Of a DNA stretch of 64,000 nt, positions 48,038 to 56,688 are shown piece by piece. A program made the translations under genes and the position numbers. The stretch covers positions 1,561,001-1,625,000 of the forward strand of contig NZ_SLYP02000001.1 in the NCBI RefSeq assembly GCF_004341505.2, in the 5' to 3' direction. Under the pieces are notes generated by a model. The model was not told the DNA's origin. It was given only the letters and a program-made list of their open reading frames with translations, and did not search any database. The stretch's first letter is position 1. Every line of letters begins with the position of its first letter. This DNA comes from Sphingomonas sp. JUb134. GTDB lineage: Bacteria; Pseudomonadota; Alphaproteobacteria; Sphingomonadales; Sphingomonadaceae.

Positions 48038-50008
48038 TCACGGCGTCACGATGTTGAAGAAGATCGGGAAGGTGTCGAGGTTGGAGAACAGCCGGGTGAC
48101 CGCGCTGCGATCTCCCGAAATCTTGATCGAACCGTCGCCGATCGCCCGATCGAAGCTGGTCTGGCCTAGCGTGATCGCGTCCAGCGTCTTGCGCGACAGG
48201 GAAAGGGTTGCCGTCGCGTCCGAAGATGCGTCGGCCTTGCGATGGGTGAGCGCGCCACCCCGCACCGTCACGACATGGGTCTCCGCCGGGTCGGAGAACA
48301 CCCAGTTGAGCTTGAGGTCTCCGCTCGAAGCAGCCTTGGGACCGTTCAACCGGATGCCCAGATAGTCGAAGTACATGGCGAGCGGCATGGCCTTGATCGT
48401 ATCCGGGGATGCCGTCCCCCCGGCGCCCTTGGGAACGCCGTTGCGCAGTTCGAAGGCGCCCATCAGCATCGCGTTGCGCCACGTTCCGTTCTCGGACTGG
48501 AAGCCCATCTGGTCGAGCGTCTCGGCAAGGAGGGCCTTGCCCGCCGCCGACTGCGGGTTCGCGAAGACGACGTGCTTCATGAGTTCGGCGACCCAGCGAT
48601 AGTCGCCCTGGGCAAAGGACGTGCGCCCCAGCGCGATGACCTTGTCCTCGCCGCCCATCGAGGCGACGTATTTCCTCGCGGCTTCCACGGGAGGCAGGGG
48701 GTTCAGGTTCGCCGGGTTCCCGTCGTAGAACCCCATGTAGCGCTGATATACCGCGCGCACATTGTGGCTCATCGAGCCGTAATAGTCCCGGTTATACCAC
48801 TTCTTGCCGAGTGCCGGCGGAAGGGTCTTCAGTTCCTCGGCGATCTCCATCGGCGTGTAGCCGAGGTTGATGAGCCGCAGCGTCTGATCGTTGATGTACC
48901 GGTACATGTCCCGCTGGTCGGCAAGCATGGCCGAAATCCGCGCGGTGCCCCAGGTCGGCCAGTGGTGCTGCGCGAACAATACCTCGGTGGTGGCGCCATA
49001 GCGGGCGATCGTGTCGTCGAGGTATGAGGACCAGACGCTGGGGTCGCGCACCTGCGCGCCCCGGATGGTCAGCACGTTGTGCAGGGTGTGCGTCGCGTTC
49101 TCGGCGGCGCCGAGCGCGCGATAGGCGGGAATGTACATGTTCATCTCCGCCGGCGCTTCGGTTCCCGGCGTCAGCTGGAACTCGATCAGCAGCCCGTCGA
49201 TGGTGACCTGTTCGACTGCTTTCCCGCCCGCGCCGATGCTGTCGGTCGGCGCGATCAGGCCCACGGTGCCGCGGGAGGTGGTCTTGCCCAGGCCGGCGCC
49301 GACCTGTCCGGTCGGGCTCTTCGGAAGCAGGGCACCGTACATATATTGAGCCCGGCGGCTCATCGCGGTGCCGGCATAGACGTTTTCCGAGACGGCGTGC
49401 TCCAGAAAGCCGTCGGGCGCATAGATCTTCACCTTTCCGGCGAGAACATCCGCTTCGCTGACGACGCCTTTCACGCCGCCATAATGATCTACGTGAGAGT
49501 GCGAGTAGATCACGGCAACGACGGGCCGGTCGCCGAAATGCTTCCGATAGAGCGCCATTGCGGCCGCCGCGGTCTCGGAAGAAATCAGCGGATCGACGAT
49601 GATGAGGCCTGACTTGCCCTCGATGATCGTCATGTTGGAGAGGTCCAGGCCGCGGACCTGGTAGATATGTTCGGAAACTTTGAACAATCCGGCAATATTG
49701 TTCAGCCGCTCCTGGCGCCACAAACTCGGGTTGACGGTCGCCGGTGCTTGCGCGTTGTTCTCGAACGCATAGGACTTCATGTCCCACACGACCTTGCCTT
49801 CCGCGTCGCGAATGACATCGCTGAACGCTTCAATAAGCCCCTTTTTCGCATCCTCGAAATCGGAGGTGTCGGAAAAGTCGAGGGTTTTGAGGAAGCGCTC
49901 CTGCGACTCCATCGTGGCCGTGGTCACGCCCTGTTGCTCCTGTGCCTGGGAGAGCGCGGGGCACAAAAAGAGAAACGGCGCCGAAAGGACGCGAGCCAGC
50001 GATCTCAT
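48038..50008 (-). CDS. Alkyl/aryl-sulfatase, metallo-beta-lactamase fold (SdsA1-like)
   Basis: A 656-residue secreted protein (signal to LSQAQ). The zinc site is in YSHSHVDHYGG, with further ligands expected in TPGTEAPAEMN and LFAQHHWPTWG. An alkyl-sulfatase dimerisation region and a C-terminal SCP2-like domain (LNWVFSDPAETHVVTVRGGAL) complete the SdsA1 layout. It probably hydrolyses alkyl sulfates such as detergents to alcohol and sulfate in the periplasm. It is upstream of the barrel transporter in an operon. Confidence 0.9.
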   Translation of the reverse strand: MRSLARVLSAPFLFLCPALSQAQEQQGVTTATMESQERFLKTLDFSDTSDFEDAKKGLIEAFSDVIRDAEGKVVWDMKSYAFENNAQAPATVNPSLWRQERLNNIAGLFKVSEHIYQVRGLDLSNMTIIEGKSGLIIVDPLISSETAAAAMALYRKHFGDRPVVAVIYSHSHVDHYGGVKGVVSEADVLAGKVKIYAPDGFLEHAVSENVYAGTAMSRRAQYMYGALLPKSPTGQVGAGLGKTTSRGTVGLIAPTDSIGAGGKAVEQVTIDGLLIEFQLTPGTEAPAEMNMYIPAYRALGAAENATHTLHNVLTIRGAQVRDPSVWSSYLDDTIARYGATTEVLFAQHHWPTWGTARISAMLADQRDMYRYINDQTLRLINLGYTPMEIAEELKTLPPALGKKWYNRDYYGSMSHNVRAVYQRYMGFYDGNPANLNPLPPVEAARKYVASMGGEDKVIALGRTSFAQGDYRWVAELMKHVVFANPQSAAGKALLAETLDQMGFQSENGTWRNAMLMGAFELRNGVPKGAGGTASPDTIKAMPLAMYFDYLGIRLNGPKAASSGDLKLNWVFSDPAETHVVTVRGGALTHRKADASSDATATLSLSRKTLDAITLGQTSFDRAIGDGSIKISGDRSAVTRLFSNLDTFPIFFNIVTP

Positions 50009-50450
50009 GAAACAACACCCCTGTTGATCAATACGACTACAAGTATAGAGTAGAATTGTTCCGCTGCATTTTCATGGCACCAGCGTTATTGTGGCTGAAG
50101 TTGCGGCATCGTGCTTTTTCGGCACTGGCCCGCCAGCCGTCGTTCCAAGCTGCCGGTTCCGAACCACCCGCGTGCAGGCTTCCTATCGGCCGCTACCAGG
50201 CGTGGTAGGCGGGCAGGGTTGGGGCACCGTCGCTTCGCCGCGCTCGATCCTCGGCGCCCTCGGCGACTTCGCCGGCGGCAGCAACCAGGCAAGTTGGGGG
50301 CCGCCATGGCCCGCTCTTTTCCCCCCCGAGACCCAGCCGCACGCGCTTCGTGCGCCGATTATCCCTATGCCGTTTGGCTTCGAAAGCGCATGTTACCGGT
50401 TGCGGTGCTTCAGATTCGGGTGAAGCCGGTCAGCAGGATGATGAGCGTAG
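50009..50450. other. Divergent promoter interval with a gene relic
   Basis: Bases 50020-50100 are AT-rich and probably hold the promoter of the sulfatase operon. The rest has no complete gene. A fragment similar to the tail of the AIM24-like gene lies at 50239-50292, and the surrounding frame (50091-50423) has no credible start. Confidence 0.5.
50239..50292 (+). pseudogene. Relic of the 3' end of an AIM24/TIGR00266-like gene
   Basis: The stretch reads RSILGALGDFAGGSNQA, closely matching the C-terminus GSILGGLGDFVGGNN of the gene ending at 47105. The DNA matches for about 50 bases, including the gcaa(c)...aggcaag just after the stop. It is a duplicated or left-over gene end without the rest of the gene. 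Confidence 0.6.
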
Positions 50451-51521
50451 ATGTTGACGGTATCCGGTGCGCTACTGCTCGCGGTCATCCCCCTGGGCTC
50501 AGTGCCGGCGGCGGATTTCCCGACCGCGGCGAGCGCTGCCTCGGCAACCCCGGCTTCGCCTTCCGTCCTGCTTGTCGATCCGGCCCTCCTTCCGGCGCAG
50601 CCGCTTCAGTCCCAGTCCAGCACGGCTGCTCCGCCGGCGGTCGTTCCGGTTCAAGTCTCGCCGGACTCGCCGGGTACAGTGCCCCCGTCGGACGCGGCTT
50701 CGCCCGTCCAGCTGCCGCCTGCCGAAGAGGCGGCGCACGGTGACATCGTCATCACGGGGCGCCGGGAGCCGGCAGGAGACCCGCTGCGCGCGGTGAATGC
50801 CGAGTCTTTTGCCGTCACGCAGAAGGTCGACGACACCGTCATCGGACCTGTCGCAAGAACCTACAAGAAGACTGTGCCCAGCCCGATCCGCAAGGGGATC
50901 CACAACTTCCTGTACAACATCCGTGAACCGATCGTGTTCTTGAACTTCTTGCTTCAGCTCAAGCCTGGGAAGGCAGCGGAGACGGTCGGCCGCTTCGTGA
51001 TCAATACCACCGTCGGCGCTGCCGGGTTCGTGGACATGGCCAAGCGGAAGCCGTTCCACCTGCCGCGGCGGTCGAACGGGTTTGCAAACACGCTGGGCTA
51101 TTATGGCGTGAAGAACGGGCCGTTCCTGTTCCTGCCCCTGGTCGGCCCCACGACCGTCCGGGACTTGCTGGGCGGCGCCGTCGATCGGCTGGTCCTGCCG
51201 GTCGGCGTCGGCAGTCCGTTCACGAGCCTGAGCTATTCGGTGCCCGCCGGGGTCCTGGGCGCGCTCGATCATCGTTCGGAATTCGATCAGACGCTCAAGG
51301 ACCTGCACGACAACTCGCCCGATCCCTATGCCGCAACCCGGGCATTCTACCTCAATCGACGCCAGGCCGAGATCGACCAGTTGCGCGGGCGCGTCGAGGG
51401 CGATCCCGCCGGCATGTCGGGGCCGCCGCCGAGCGTGAACCCGTTCGTTCCCGAGTATCTGGAGCCGAAGCCAACCCCAGCCCCGGCGCCCGAACCCTCG
51501 GAGCCGGTCGAGGGAAACTGA
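50451..51521 (+). CDS. MlaA (VacJ)-family protein
   Basis: A 356-residue protein. The MlaA domain lies at about residues 120-300: NFLYNIREPIVFLNFLLQL, RFVINTTVGAAGFVDMA, TLGYYGVKNGPFLFLPLVGP and TTVRDLLGGAVDRL. MlaA removes misplaced phospholipids from the outer leaflet of the outer membrane and feeds the MlaC-MlaFEDB pathway. This copy has no lipobox Cys after its signal peptide and carries a 90-residue Pro/Ala/Ser-rich N-terminal extension and a Pro-rich tail. It may thus be anchored differently from canonical MlaA. Confidence 0.85.
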   Translation: MLTVSGALLLAVIPLGSVPAADFPTAASAASATPASPSVLLVDPALLPAQPLQSQSSTAAPPAVVPVQVSPDSPGTVPPSDAASPVQLPPAEEAAHGDIVITGRREPAGDPLRAVNAESFAVTQKVDDTVIGPVARTYKKTVPSPIRKGIHNFLYNIREPIVFLNFLLQLKPGKAAETVGRFVINTTVGAAGFVDMAKRKPFHLPRRSNGFANTLGYYGVKNGPFLFLPLVGPTTVRDLLGGAVDRLVLPVGVGSPFTSLSYSVPAGVLGALDHRSEFDQTLKDLHDNSPDPYAATRAFYLNRRQAEIDQLRGRVEGDPAGMSGPPPSVNPFVPEYLEPKPTPAPAPEPSEPVEGN

Positions 51522-51750
51522 GCCCGGCAGGTTGCGTGGTCCGGTCCTACCAGCGCGCGCCGCGAACGGCGTGGTTCGCGCTCTGATGAGGACGGAACGA
51601 ACGGGCGGAGTCCGAAGCGCGATCGGCCTTGTGCGCTAGTGTCGCATCCGCCCCAAGCCGCGCCCTGGGGCGCCGCCGGCCTCCCGCGCCGGGACTCTCC
51701 GGTACCGTAAGCCCTTGTGCCACGGCTCGGAAAGGGCCATTTGCGCCTCC

Positions 51751-53457
51751 ATGCCCTTTGGTAAAGTTCCCGAACCGCTCGCCGCGGCGCTTGTTGCGCG
51801 TGGCTATGAAGCGCCCACGGCCGTCCAGGCCGCCGTCGTCCAGCCCGAAGCCGAAGGGCGCGACCTCATCGTCTCCGCCCAGACCGGCTCCGGCAAGACC
51901 GTCGCCTTTGGCCTCGCCATGGCTCCGCAGCTGCTGGGGGAGGATGGCGCGATCGGCCCCGCCGGTGCTCCGCTGGCCATTGCCATCGCCCCGACCCGCG
52001 AGCTCGCCCTCCAGGTCGCGCGCGAGCTCGGCTGGCTCTATGGCCAGACCGGCGCCCGCATCGCCACCTGCGTCGGCGGCATGGATCCCTCGCGCGAGCG
52101 TCGCAGCCTCAGCCACGGCGCGCACATCGTCGTCGGCACCCCGGGCCGCCTGCGCGACCATCTCGAACGCGGCGCGCTCGACCTGTCGGCGATCCGAGTC
52201 GCAGTGCTCGACGAGGCCGACGAGATGCTCGACATGGGCTTCCGCGAAGACCTGGAGCAGATCCTCGACGCGACCGCCGACGGCCGTCGCACGCTGCTGT
52301 TCTCCGCGACCATGCCGCGCCCGATCGTGGCGCTTGCCAAGCGCTACCAGCGCGACGCGCTGCGCATCGAGACGCTGTCCGCTGATCGCGGTCACGGTGA
52401 CATCGCCTATCAGTGCGTGACGGTCGCCCCGTCCGACATCGAGCACGCGGTGGTGAACCTGCTGCGCTTCCATGAGCCGGACACCGCCTTCCTCTTCTGC
52501 GCCACCCGTGAGGCGGTCCGCCGCCTGCACGCGAGCCTGGTCGAGCGCGGCTTCGACGCCGTGGCGCTCTCGGGCGAGCACAGCCAGAACGAGCGCAACC
52601 ACGCGCTCCAGGCGCTGCGCGATCGCCGCGCCCGCGTGTGCGTCGCGACCGACGTCGCCGCGCGCGGCATCGATCTGCCTTCGCTCAGCCTGGTGATCCA
52701 CGTCGAACTGCCCCGCGATGCAGAGGCGCTTCAGCACCGCTCCGGCCGCACCGGCCGCGCGGGCAAGAAGGGCATTGCCGCGCTGGTCGTGCCCTATCAG
52801 CGCCGCCGCCGCGTCGAGATGATGCTGCGCGGTGCCAAGATCAACGCCGAGTGGGTCGAGGTGCCGAGCGCCGACGCCATCCGCGAGGCCGATCGCGAGC
52901 GCCTGCTCGCCAAGCTCAGCGACACGGTGGAGCTGGACGAGGAGGATCGCGCACTGGGCGCCCGCCTGCTCGAAGGGCGCGAGCCCGCCGACATCGCCGC
53001 GATGCTGGTGCGCGCCTATCGCGCCAAGCTGCCCGCGGCCGAGGACCTCGTCGGCGGCAACGACCGCGGCGAGCGTGGTCCGCGCGACGACGGCCCGCGT
53101 GCCGGCTTCGAGGACAGCGTCTGGTTCCGCATGAACATCGGCCGCCGCCAGAACGCCGATCCGCGCTGGCTGCTGCCGCTGCTGTGCCGCCGCGGCCACA
53201 TCACCAAGGGCGAAGTGGGCGCGATCCGCATCGCCGCGGACGAAACCGCCTTCCAGATTCCGCGCGCCGTCGCCAGCCGCTTCGTGGCCGCGATCAAGCG
53301 TACCGCGGGCGAGGGCGACGACGACCTGCGCGTGCTGCCGATGGACGGTCCGCCGCCCCCGGGCAGCACCGGCGGCCCGCGCCCGCCCCGCGGCGGCCCC
53401 AACCAGCCGCGCCACCACGCCCGCCCGTTCCGCCCCCGCGGCGGCCCGCGCGGCTAA
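51751..53457 (+). CDS. DEAD-box RNA helicase
   Basis: A 568-residue helicase. Motifs in order: AQTGSGKT (I), PTRELALQ (Ia), TPGRLRDH (Ib), VLDEADEMLD (II, DEAD), LFSATMP (III, SAT), ATDVAARGID (V) and QHRSGRTGRAG (VI). The C-terminal part resembles the RNA-binding domain of DeaD/CsdA and ends in a Gly/Pro/Arg-rich tail. It probably unwinds RNA in ribosome assembly or cold adaptation. ATG 51751 fits the family start (MPFGKVPEPLAAAL). Its terminator follows at once and is abutted by an IS110-family element. Confidence 0.92.
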   Translation: MPFGKVPEPLAAALVARGYEAPTAVQAAVVQPEAEGRDLIVSAQTGSGKTVAFGLAMAPQLLGEDGAIGPAGAPLAIAIAPTRELALQVARELGWLYGQTGARIATCVGGMDPSRERRSLSHGAHIVVGTPGRLRDHLERGALDLSAIRVAVLDEADEMLDMGFREDLEQILDATADGRRTLLFSATMPRPIVALAKRYQRDALRIETLSADRGHGDIAYQCVTVAPSDIEHAVVNLLRFHEPDTAFLFCATREAVRRLHASLVERGFDAVALSGEHSQNERNHALQALRDRRARVCVATDVAARGIDLPSLSLVIHVELPRDAEALQHRSGRTGRAGKKGIAALVVPYQRRRRVEMMLRGAKINAEWVEVPSADAIREADRERLLAKLSDTVELDEEDRALGARLLEGREPADIAAMLVRAYRAKLPAAEDLVGGNDRGERGPRDDGPRAGFEDSVWFRMNIGRRQNADPRWLLPLLCRRGHITKGEVGAIRIAADETAFQIPRAVASRFVAAIKRTAGEGDDDLRVLPMDGPPPPGSTGGPRPPRGGPNQPRHHARPFRPRGGPRG

Positions 53458-53460
53458 CCG

Positions 53461-53483
53461 AAAAGGGGGCTTCGGCCCCCTTT
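53461..53483 (+). terminator. Terminator of the DEAD-box helicase gene
   Basis: AAAAGGGGGC-ttcg-GCCCCCTTT: a strong stem with a stable ttcg tetraloop and a T-run cut short at three T. The insertion sequence joins directly at the T-run. Confidence 0.85.
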
Positions 53484-53486
53484 ATG

Positions 53487-54713
53487 GATGGCTCGCCCCT
53501 TATCTGAACCGTTGTTGCTTCACGACAGCGGGTCGTTTGCGGAAGGAGCGAAGGTCATGGACATTTCTGTGCTCGGGATCGATCTTGGCAAGAACAGCTG
53601 CAGCGTGGTTGGGCTGGACGCAATTGGCAAGGTTGTCGTCCGCCGACGAATGCGGCGCGAGACAGTCATCACCTACGCGGCGACCTTGCCGGCCTGCGTT
53701 GTGGCGATGGAGGCCTGCTGCGGTGCGCATCACATGGGACGTGCCTTGGCGCGACAAGGCCATGCGGTACGATTGATGTCGCCGGAATACGTCCGCCCTT
53801 ACGTCAAGGCGCAGAAAAACGATGATCGTGATGCCGAGGCGATCGCCGAGGCGGCGACACGGCCGACTATGCGGTTTGTCGAGCTAAAGACCGAGGAGCA
53901 ACTCGACATGCAGACGCTCCATCGTATCCGTGACCAGCTTGTCGGAGACCGCACCTCCCTGATGAACCAGATCAGGAGCCTCCTCCTCGAACGCGGTTAC
54001 ATCGTCCCACAGGGGCGTGCAAAGCTTGCCCTTCGGCTGGGTGAGATGCTGGATGGTGACGAACCGGTACTCGGCTCCCGCATTCACCGGCTGGTGAGCG
54101 ACATGCGCCTGCGCTGGAGCGCGCTCGACGAACGGATCGCAGATCTCGATGCCGAGTTCACCGATGCGGCTCGGGCGGATGAACGGACACGGCGATTGCT
54201 GACCATTCCCGGCATCGGTGCGCTTAATGCCACTGCGCTGGTGGCAGCGATCGGGGATGCCCGGACCTTCGGGCGCGGGCGCGACCTTGCCGCATGGCTG
54301 GGCTTGGTGCCGCGGCAGGCAACGACCGGAGGCAAGCCGCGGTTGCTCGGTATCACCAAACGTGGGAGCCGTTACCTGCGCAAGAACCTGATCCAAGGTG
54401 CGCGTGCGTCCCTGCCGGTCATGAGCAAGAGCGATACGCGACTTGGCGCCTGGCTGCGCGGTCTCCTCTCACGTTCTCATCACAACACCGTCGTGGTGGC
54501 ATTGGCCGCCAAGATGGCGCGTATCGTGTGGGCGCTGCTGCGACACGAGCGCACCTACGATCCGGTTGCACAAGCAGCCTGAACAAGCTCGGCCGGCGCG
54601 CCTTGCGCCAGCTAAATGATGTCTGCGGGAGGTGAGTGAAAGATGGCCTGACAGTCGACCGGTGTCCCGGAACCCTATGGCTAAAAATGGCACTCGATGC
54701 CGGCCCCTTTATG
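53487..54713 (+). mobile_element. IS110-family insertion sequence, about 1.2 kb
   Basis: The element is bounded by a 10-base direct repeat cccctttatg (53477-53486 and 54704-54713), taken as target or core sequence at both junctions. The exact ends are uncertain by a few bases. No terminal inverted repeats are evident, as expected for IS110. It carries one intact transposase. The non-coding left end is about 70 bases and the right end about 130 bases; members of this family encode a target-choosing bridge RNA in one of these ends. Confidence 0.65.
53557..54582 (+). CDS. IS110-family transposase (DEDD type)
   Basis: A 341-residue protein of standard length. The N-terminal DEDD (RuvC-like) domain shows D in GIDLGKNSC, E in VAMEACCGAHH and D in NDDRDAEAIAEA. 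The C-terminal transposase_20 domain begins TIPGIGALNATALVAAIGD and includes FGRGRDLAAWLGLVPRQ and ITKRGSRYLRKNLIQGA, with the Ser used in strand transfer. ATG 53557 has AAGGAG upstream. Intact. Confidence 0.92.
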   Translation: MDISVLGIDLGKNSCSVVGLDAIGKVVVRRRMRRETVITYAATLPACVVAMEACCGAHHMGRALARQGHAVRLMSPEYVRPYVKAQKNDDRDAEAIAEAATRPTMRFVELKTEEQLDMQTLHRIRDQLVGDRTSLMNQIRSLLLERGYIVPQGRAKLALRLGEMLDGDEPVLGSRIHRLVSDMRLRWSALDERIADLDAEFTDAARADERTRRLLTIPGIGALNATALVAAIGDARTFGRGRDLAAWLGLVPRQATTGGKPRLLGITKRGSRYLRKNLIQGARASLPVMSKSDTRLGAWLRGLLSRSHHNTVVVALAAKMARIVWALLRHERTYDPVAQAA

Positions 54714-54882
54714 AGGACCAGGACGCGCGGATCTCCATCTTGGCCAACAACCTCGTGTTGGAAGGCCGGATACGTTTTCGCAGACTGCTCAGAACATCAG
54801 ACACAAACCGCTTGCCGACGGGGCGAGCCATACGTTTTTGTGCCCGCCGCACCTCGGCAGGCGCGTTGCTAGCGTGCCGGAC
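54583..54882. other. Gene-free interval: IS110 right end plus flank
   Basis: Bases 54583 to about 54713 are the right end of the insertion sequence and could encode a bridge RNA. The remaining bases to 54882 contain no gene that I can support; some moderately AT-rich sequence around 54770-54840 may hold the promoter of the gene starting at 54883. Confidence 0.45.
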
Positions 54883-55230
54883 ATGCGGCATCCTCCGCCG
54901 ATGCAGCCGGCCCTTCCTTCCACGATCATCGCAGCCCTCGCGCTCGCCCTGGCCGGATACGCGACGGGCAGGGCGGCGCCCGCGCCGTTCGAAATCGTGG
55001 TTCGAGGGCCAGCCGCCGACTGCACCATCGAAGCCGGCGGGCGCACGGTCACCCCCCAGGAACTGCTCGCCACCGCCCGCCCCGAAGCGAAGCCCGGACG
55101 CAGCGCCCGCATCCTGCTGAACACGAACGACGTCCCGTATCGCTGCATCGGCGGCGCGATCTACAGCTTGCAATCCGCCGGCTTCGAGGAGGTCACCGTC
55201 CTCGATCCGCAACGCCGCCCGCTGATGTAG
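54883..55230 (+). CDS. Small periplasmic protein, ExbD/TolR-like C-terminal fold
   Basis: A 115-residue protein with an N-terminal hydrophobic segment (STIIAALALALAGYATG). It then has FEIVVRGPAADCTIEAGGRT and ARILLNTNDVPYRCIGGAIY, which resembles the periplasmic domain of ExbD/TolR. There is no ExbB/TolQ partner nearby. ATG 54883 or 54901 may be the start; neither has a clear ribosome-binding site. Two cysteines may form a disulfide. Confidence 0.6.
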   Translation: MRHPPPMQPALPSTIIAALALALAGYATGRAAPAPFEIVVRGPAADCTIEAGGRTVTPQELLATARPEAKPGRSARILLNTNDVPYRCIGGAIYSLQSAGFEEVTVLDPQRRPLM

Positions 55231-55296
55231 CGCAACGCCGATCCCGTCTTCTGGTCGGCACGGCATCGCTGCAACCGGCAATTCCAAGGACTCCCC

Positions 55297-55719
55297 ATGC
55301 CCCTGTTCGCGCTCGCCCTGTTCCTCCAGTCGGCGGAGCCCGCGTCCTGCCCCGGCGCCGACACGCCCTCGGTCGACGCCTGCGCCTCCGCCGAACTCGC
55401 CGCGGCCGATGCCGAGCTGAACCGCTATTACCAGGCCGCGATGCGCCGGCTGCGCAGCGAAGGGGAGGCGCAGACCGCCAAGGAACTGGTGGAGGCCCAG
55501 CGCGCCTGGATCCGCTATCGCGACGCCGAATGCGCGAGCGTGTACCAGAACTGGATCGGCGGCACGATCCGCACCCACATGGGCATCACCTGCCGCACCC
55601 GCCTCACGAAGCTGCGCACCCATGTGATCTGGAGCCACTGGCTCACCTACATGGACAGCACCCCGCCGATCCTCCCGCGCCCGGACCTCGCCTCCGTGCT
55701 CCAGGACCAGGCGCGATAG
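55297..55719 (+). CDS. LprI/DUF1311 family protein
   Basis: A 140-residue protein with a short hydrophobic start. The DUF1311 signature is present: SVDACASAELAAADAELNRYYQ, with LVEAQRAWIRYRDAECASVY and a final CRTRLTKLR. The family includes the mycobacterial lysozyme inhibitor LprI. It is presumably periplasmic. Eight bases separate it from the barstar gene. Confidence 0.8.
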   Translation: MPLFALALFLQSAEPASCPGADTPSVDACASAELAAADAELNRYYQAAMRRLRSEGEAQTAKELVEAQRAWIRYRDAECASVYQNWIGGTIRTHMGITCRTRLTKLRTHVIWSHWLTYMDSTPPILPRPDLASVLQDQAR

Positions 55720-55727
55720 CCGCGTCC

Positions 55728-56120
55728 GTGACCAAGACCCTCACGCTCGAAGGCGCCCGCATCCGCGACATCGCTTCCTTCTATGCCGAGGTGAACCGCG
55801 TCTTCATGGCCGGAGAGGACTGGACGCTGGGCGAAAGCCTCGACGCGTTCGAGGACCTGCTGCACGGCGGCTATGGCGCGATCGCGGGCCGGGAACCCGT
55901 GCGGCTCGTCTGGAAGGACCTGGAGACGAGCCGATCGGCGCTCGGGTCAGAGGCCACCGCCGCCCACCTGCGCGCAAAGCTCCAGCGGCCCGACCGCTTC
56001 GACGTGGCCCGAATCCGCCGCCAGCTCGACGCGGTCGAGCGCGGCGAGGGGCCGACCTACTTCGACACCATCCTCCACATCCTCGCCGACCATCCCAACA
56101 TTGAACTGGTCGCCGCCTAG
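55728..56120 (+). CDS. Barstar-family protein
   Basis: A 130-residue protein beginning LTLEGARIRDIASFYAEVNR, the barstar start with its first strand and helix. GEDWTLGESLDAFEDLLHGG is the helix that plugs the barnase active site (DAFEDLL). Barstar proteins inhibit secreted or toxin RNases. No barnase-type gene adjoins it; the only extracellular RNase seen is the unrelated RNase T2 at 61184. The start is GTG 55728. It converges on the GFA gene. Confidence 0.8.
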   Translation: MTKTLTLEGARIRDIASFYAEVNRVFMAGEDWTLGESLDAFEDLLHGGYGAIAGREPVRLVWKDLETSRSALGSEATAAHLRAKLQRPDRFDVARIRRQLDAVERGEGPTYFDTILHILADHPNIELVAA

Positions 56121-56130
56121 CTGCGTCGCG

Positions 56131-56529
56131 CTAGGCGAAGTGCTCCATCCCGTCCGCGGACACGGTGACCCAGCCGTGCTTGCGGTCTTCCCACACCGAG
56201 TACTGCGGGGCCGGAAAGCCGGGATCGGCAAAGGCGCCCACCGCAACTGCCGTCAGCCCCGGCATGCCCTGGCTCGCATAGACCAAAGTCGCGCCACAGG
56301 TGGGGCAGAACCGAAAGCGCGCCACCGCGCCGCTGTCGCCCTGCTGGGTCCAGGTCCGGAACTCGCCGGCAAGCGCCACCTGTGCGTCGGGCCAGCGCGC
56401 CTGCACGGCAAAGGCGCTGCCGCTGCGCTTCTGGCACTCCAGGCAATGGCACACCGACACCCGCACCGGCTCGCCCGTGCAAGTCGCCCGCAATTGTCCG
56501 CACCGGCAGCTTGCAACCCGAACCCGCAT
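56131..56529 (-). CDS. GFA family protein (CENP-V/GFA zinc fold)
   Basis: A 132-residue zinc protein. The Cys ligands are in ASCRCGQLRATC, CHCLECQKRSGSAF and RFCPTCGATL. The family is named after glutathione-dependent formaldehyde-activating enzyme, but most members are of unknown activity. ATG 56529 is preferred (MRVRVASCRCGQL) with GGAAGGCGGG upstream. Confidence 0.85.
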   Translation of the reverse strand: MRVRVASCRCGQLRATCTGEPVRVSVCHCLECQKRSGSAFAVQARWPDAQVALAGEFRTWTQQGDSGAVARFRFCPTCGATLVYASQGMPGLTAVAVGAFADPGFPAPQYSVWEDRKHGWVTVSADGMEHFA

Positions 56530-56688
56530 CCCGCCTTCCCAAGGAACGGAGCGTCTCCGCACCGCCCTGGAGCGGCCGCCCGTTCTCGCCTGGCAGGCTA
56601 CGCCGTTCGCGCGCCCCTCGCCAGCATCGCGAGCCCGTAGCCGAATACAGGAAGCGGCCTGTTCCTGCGGGTGCCAGTCTGGCGAACC

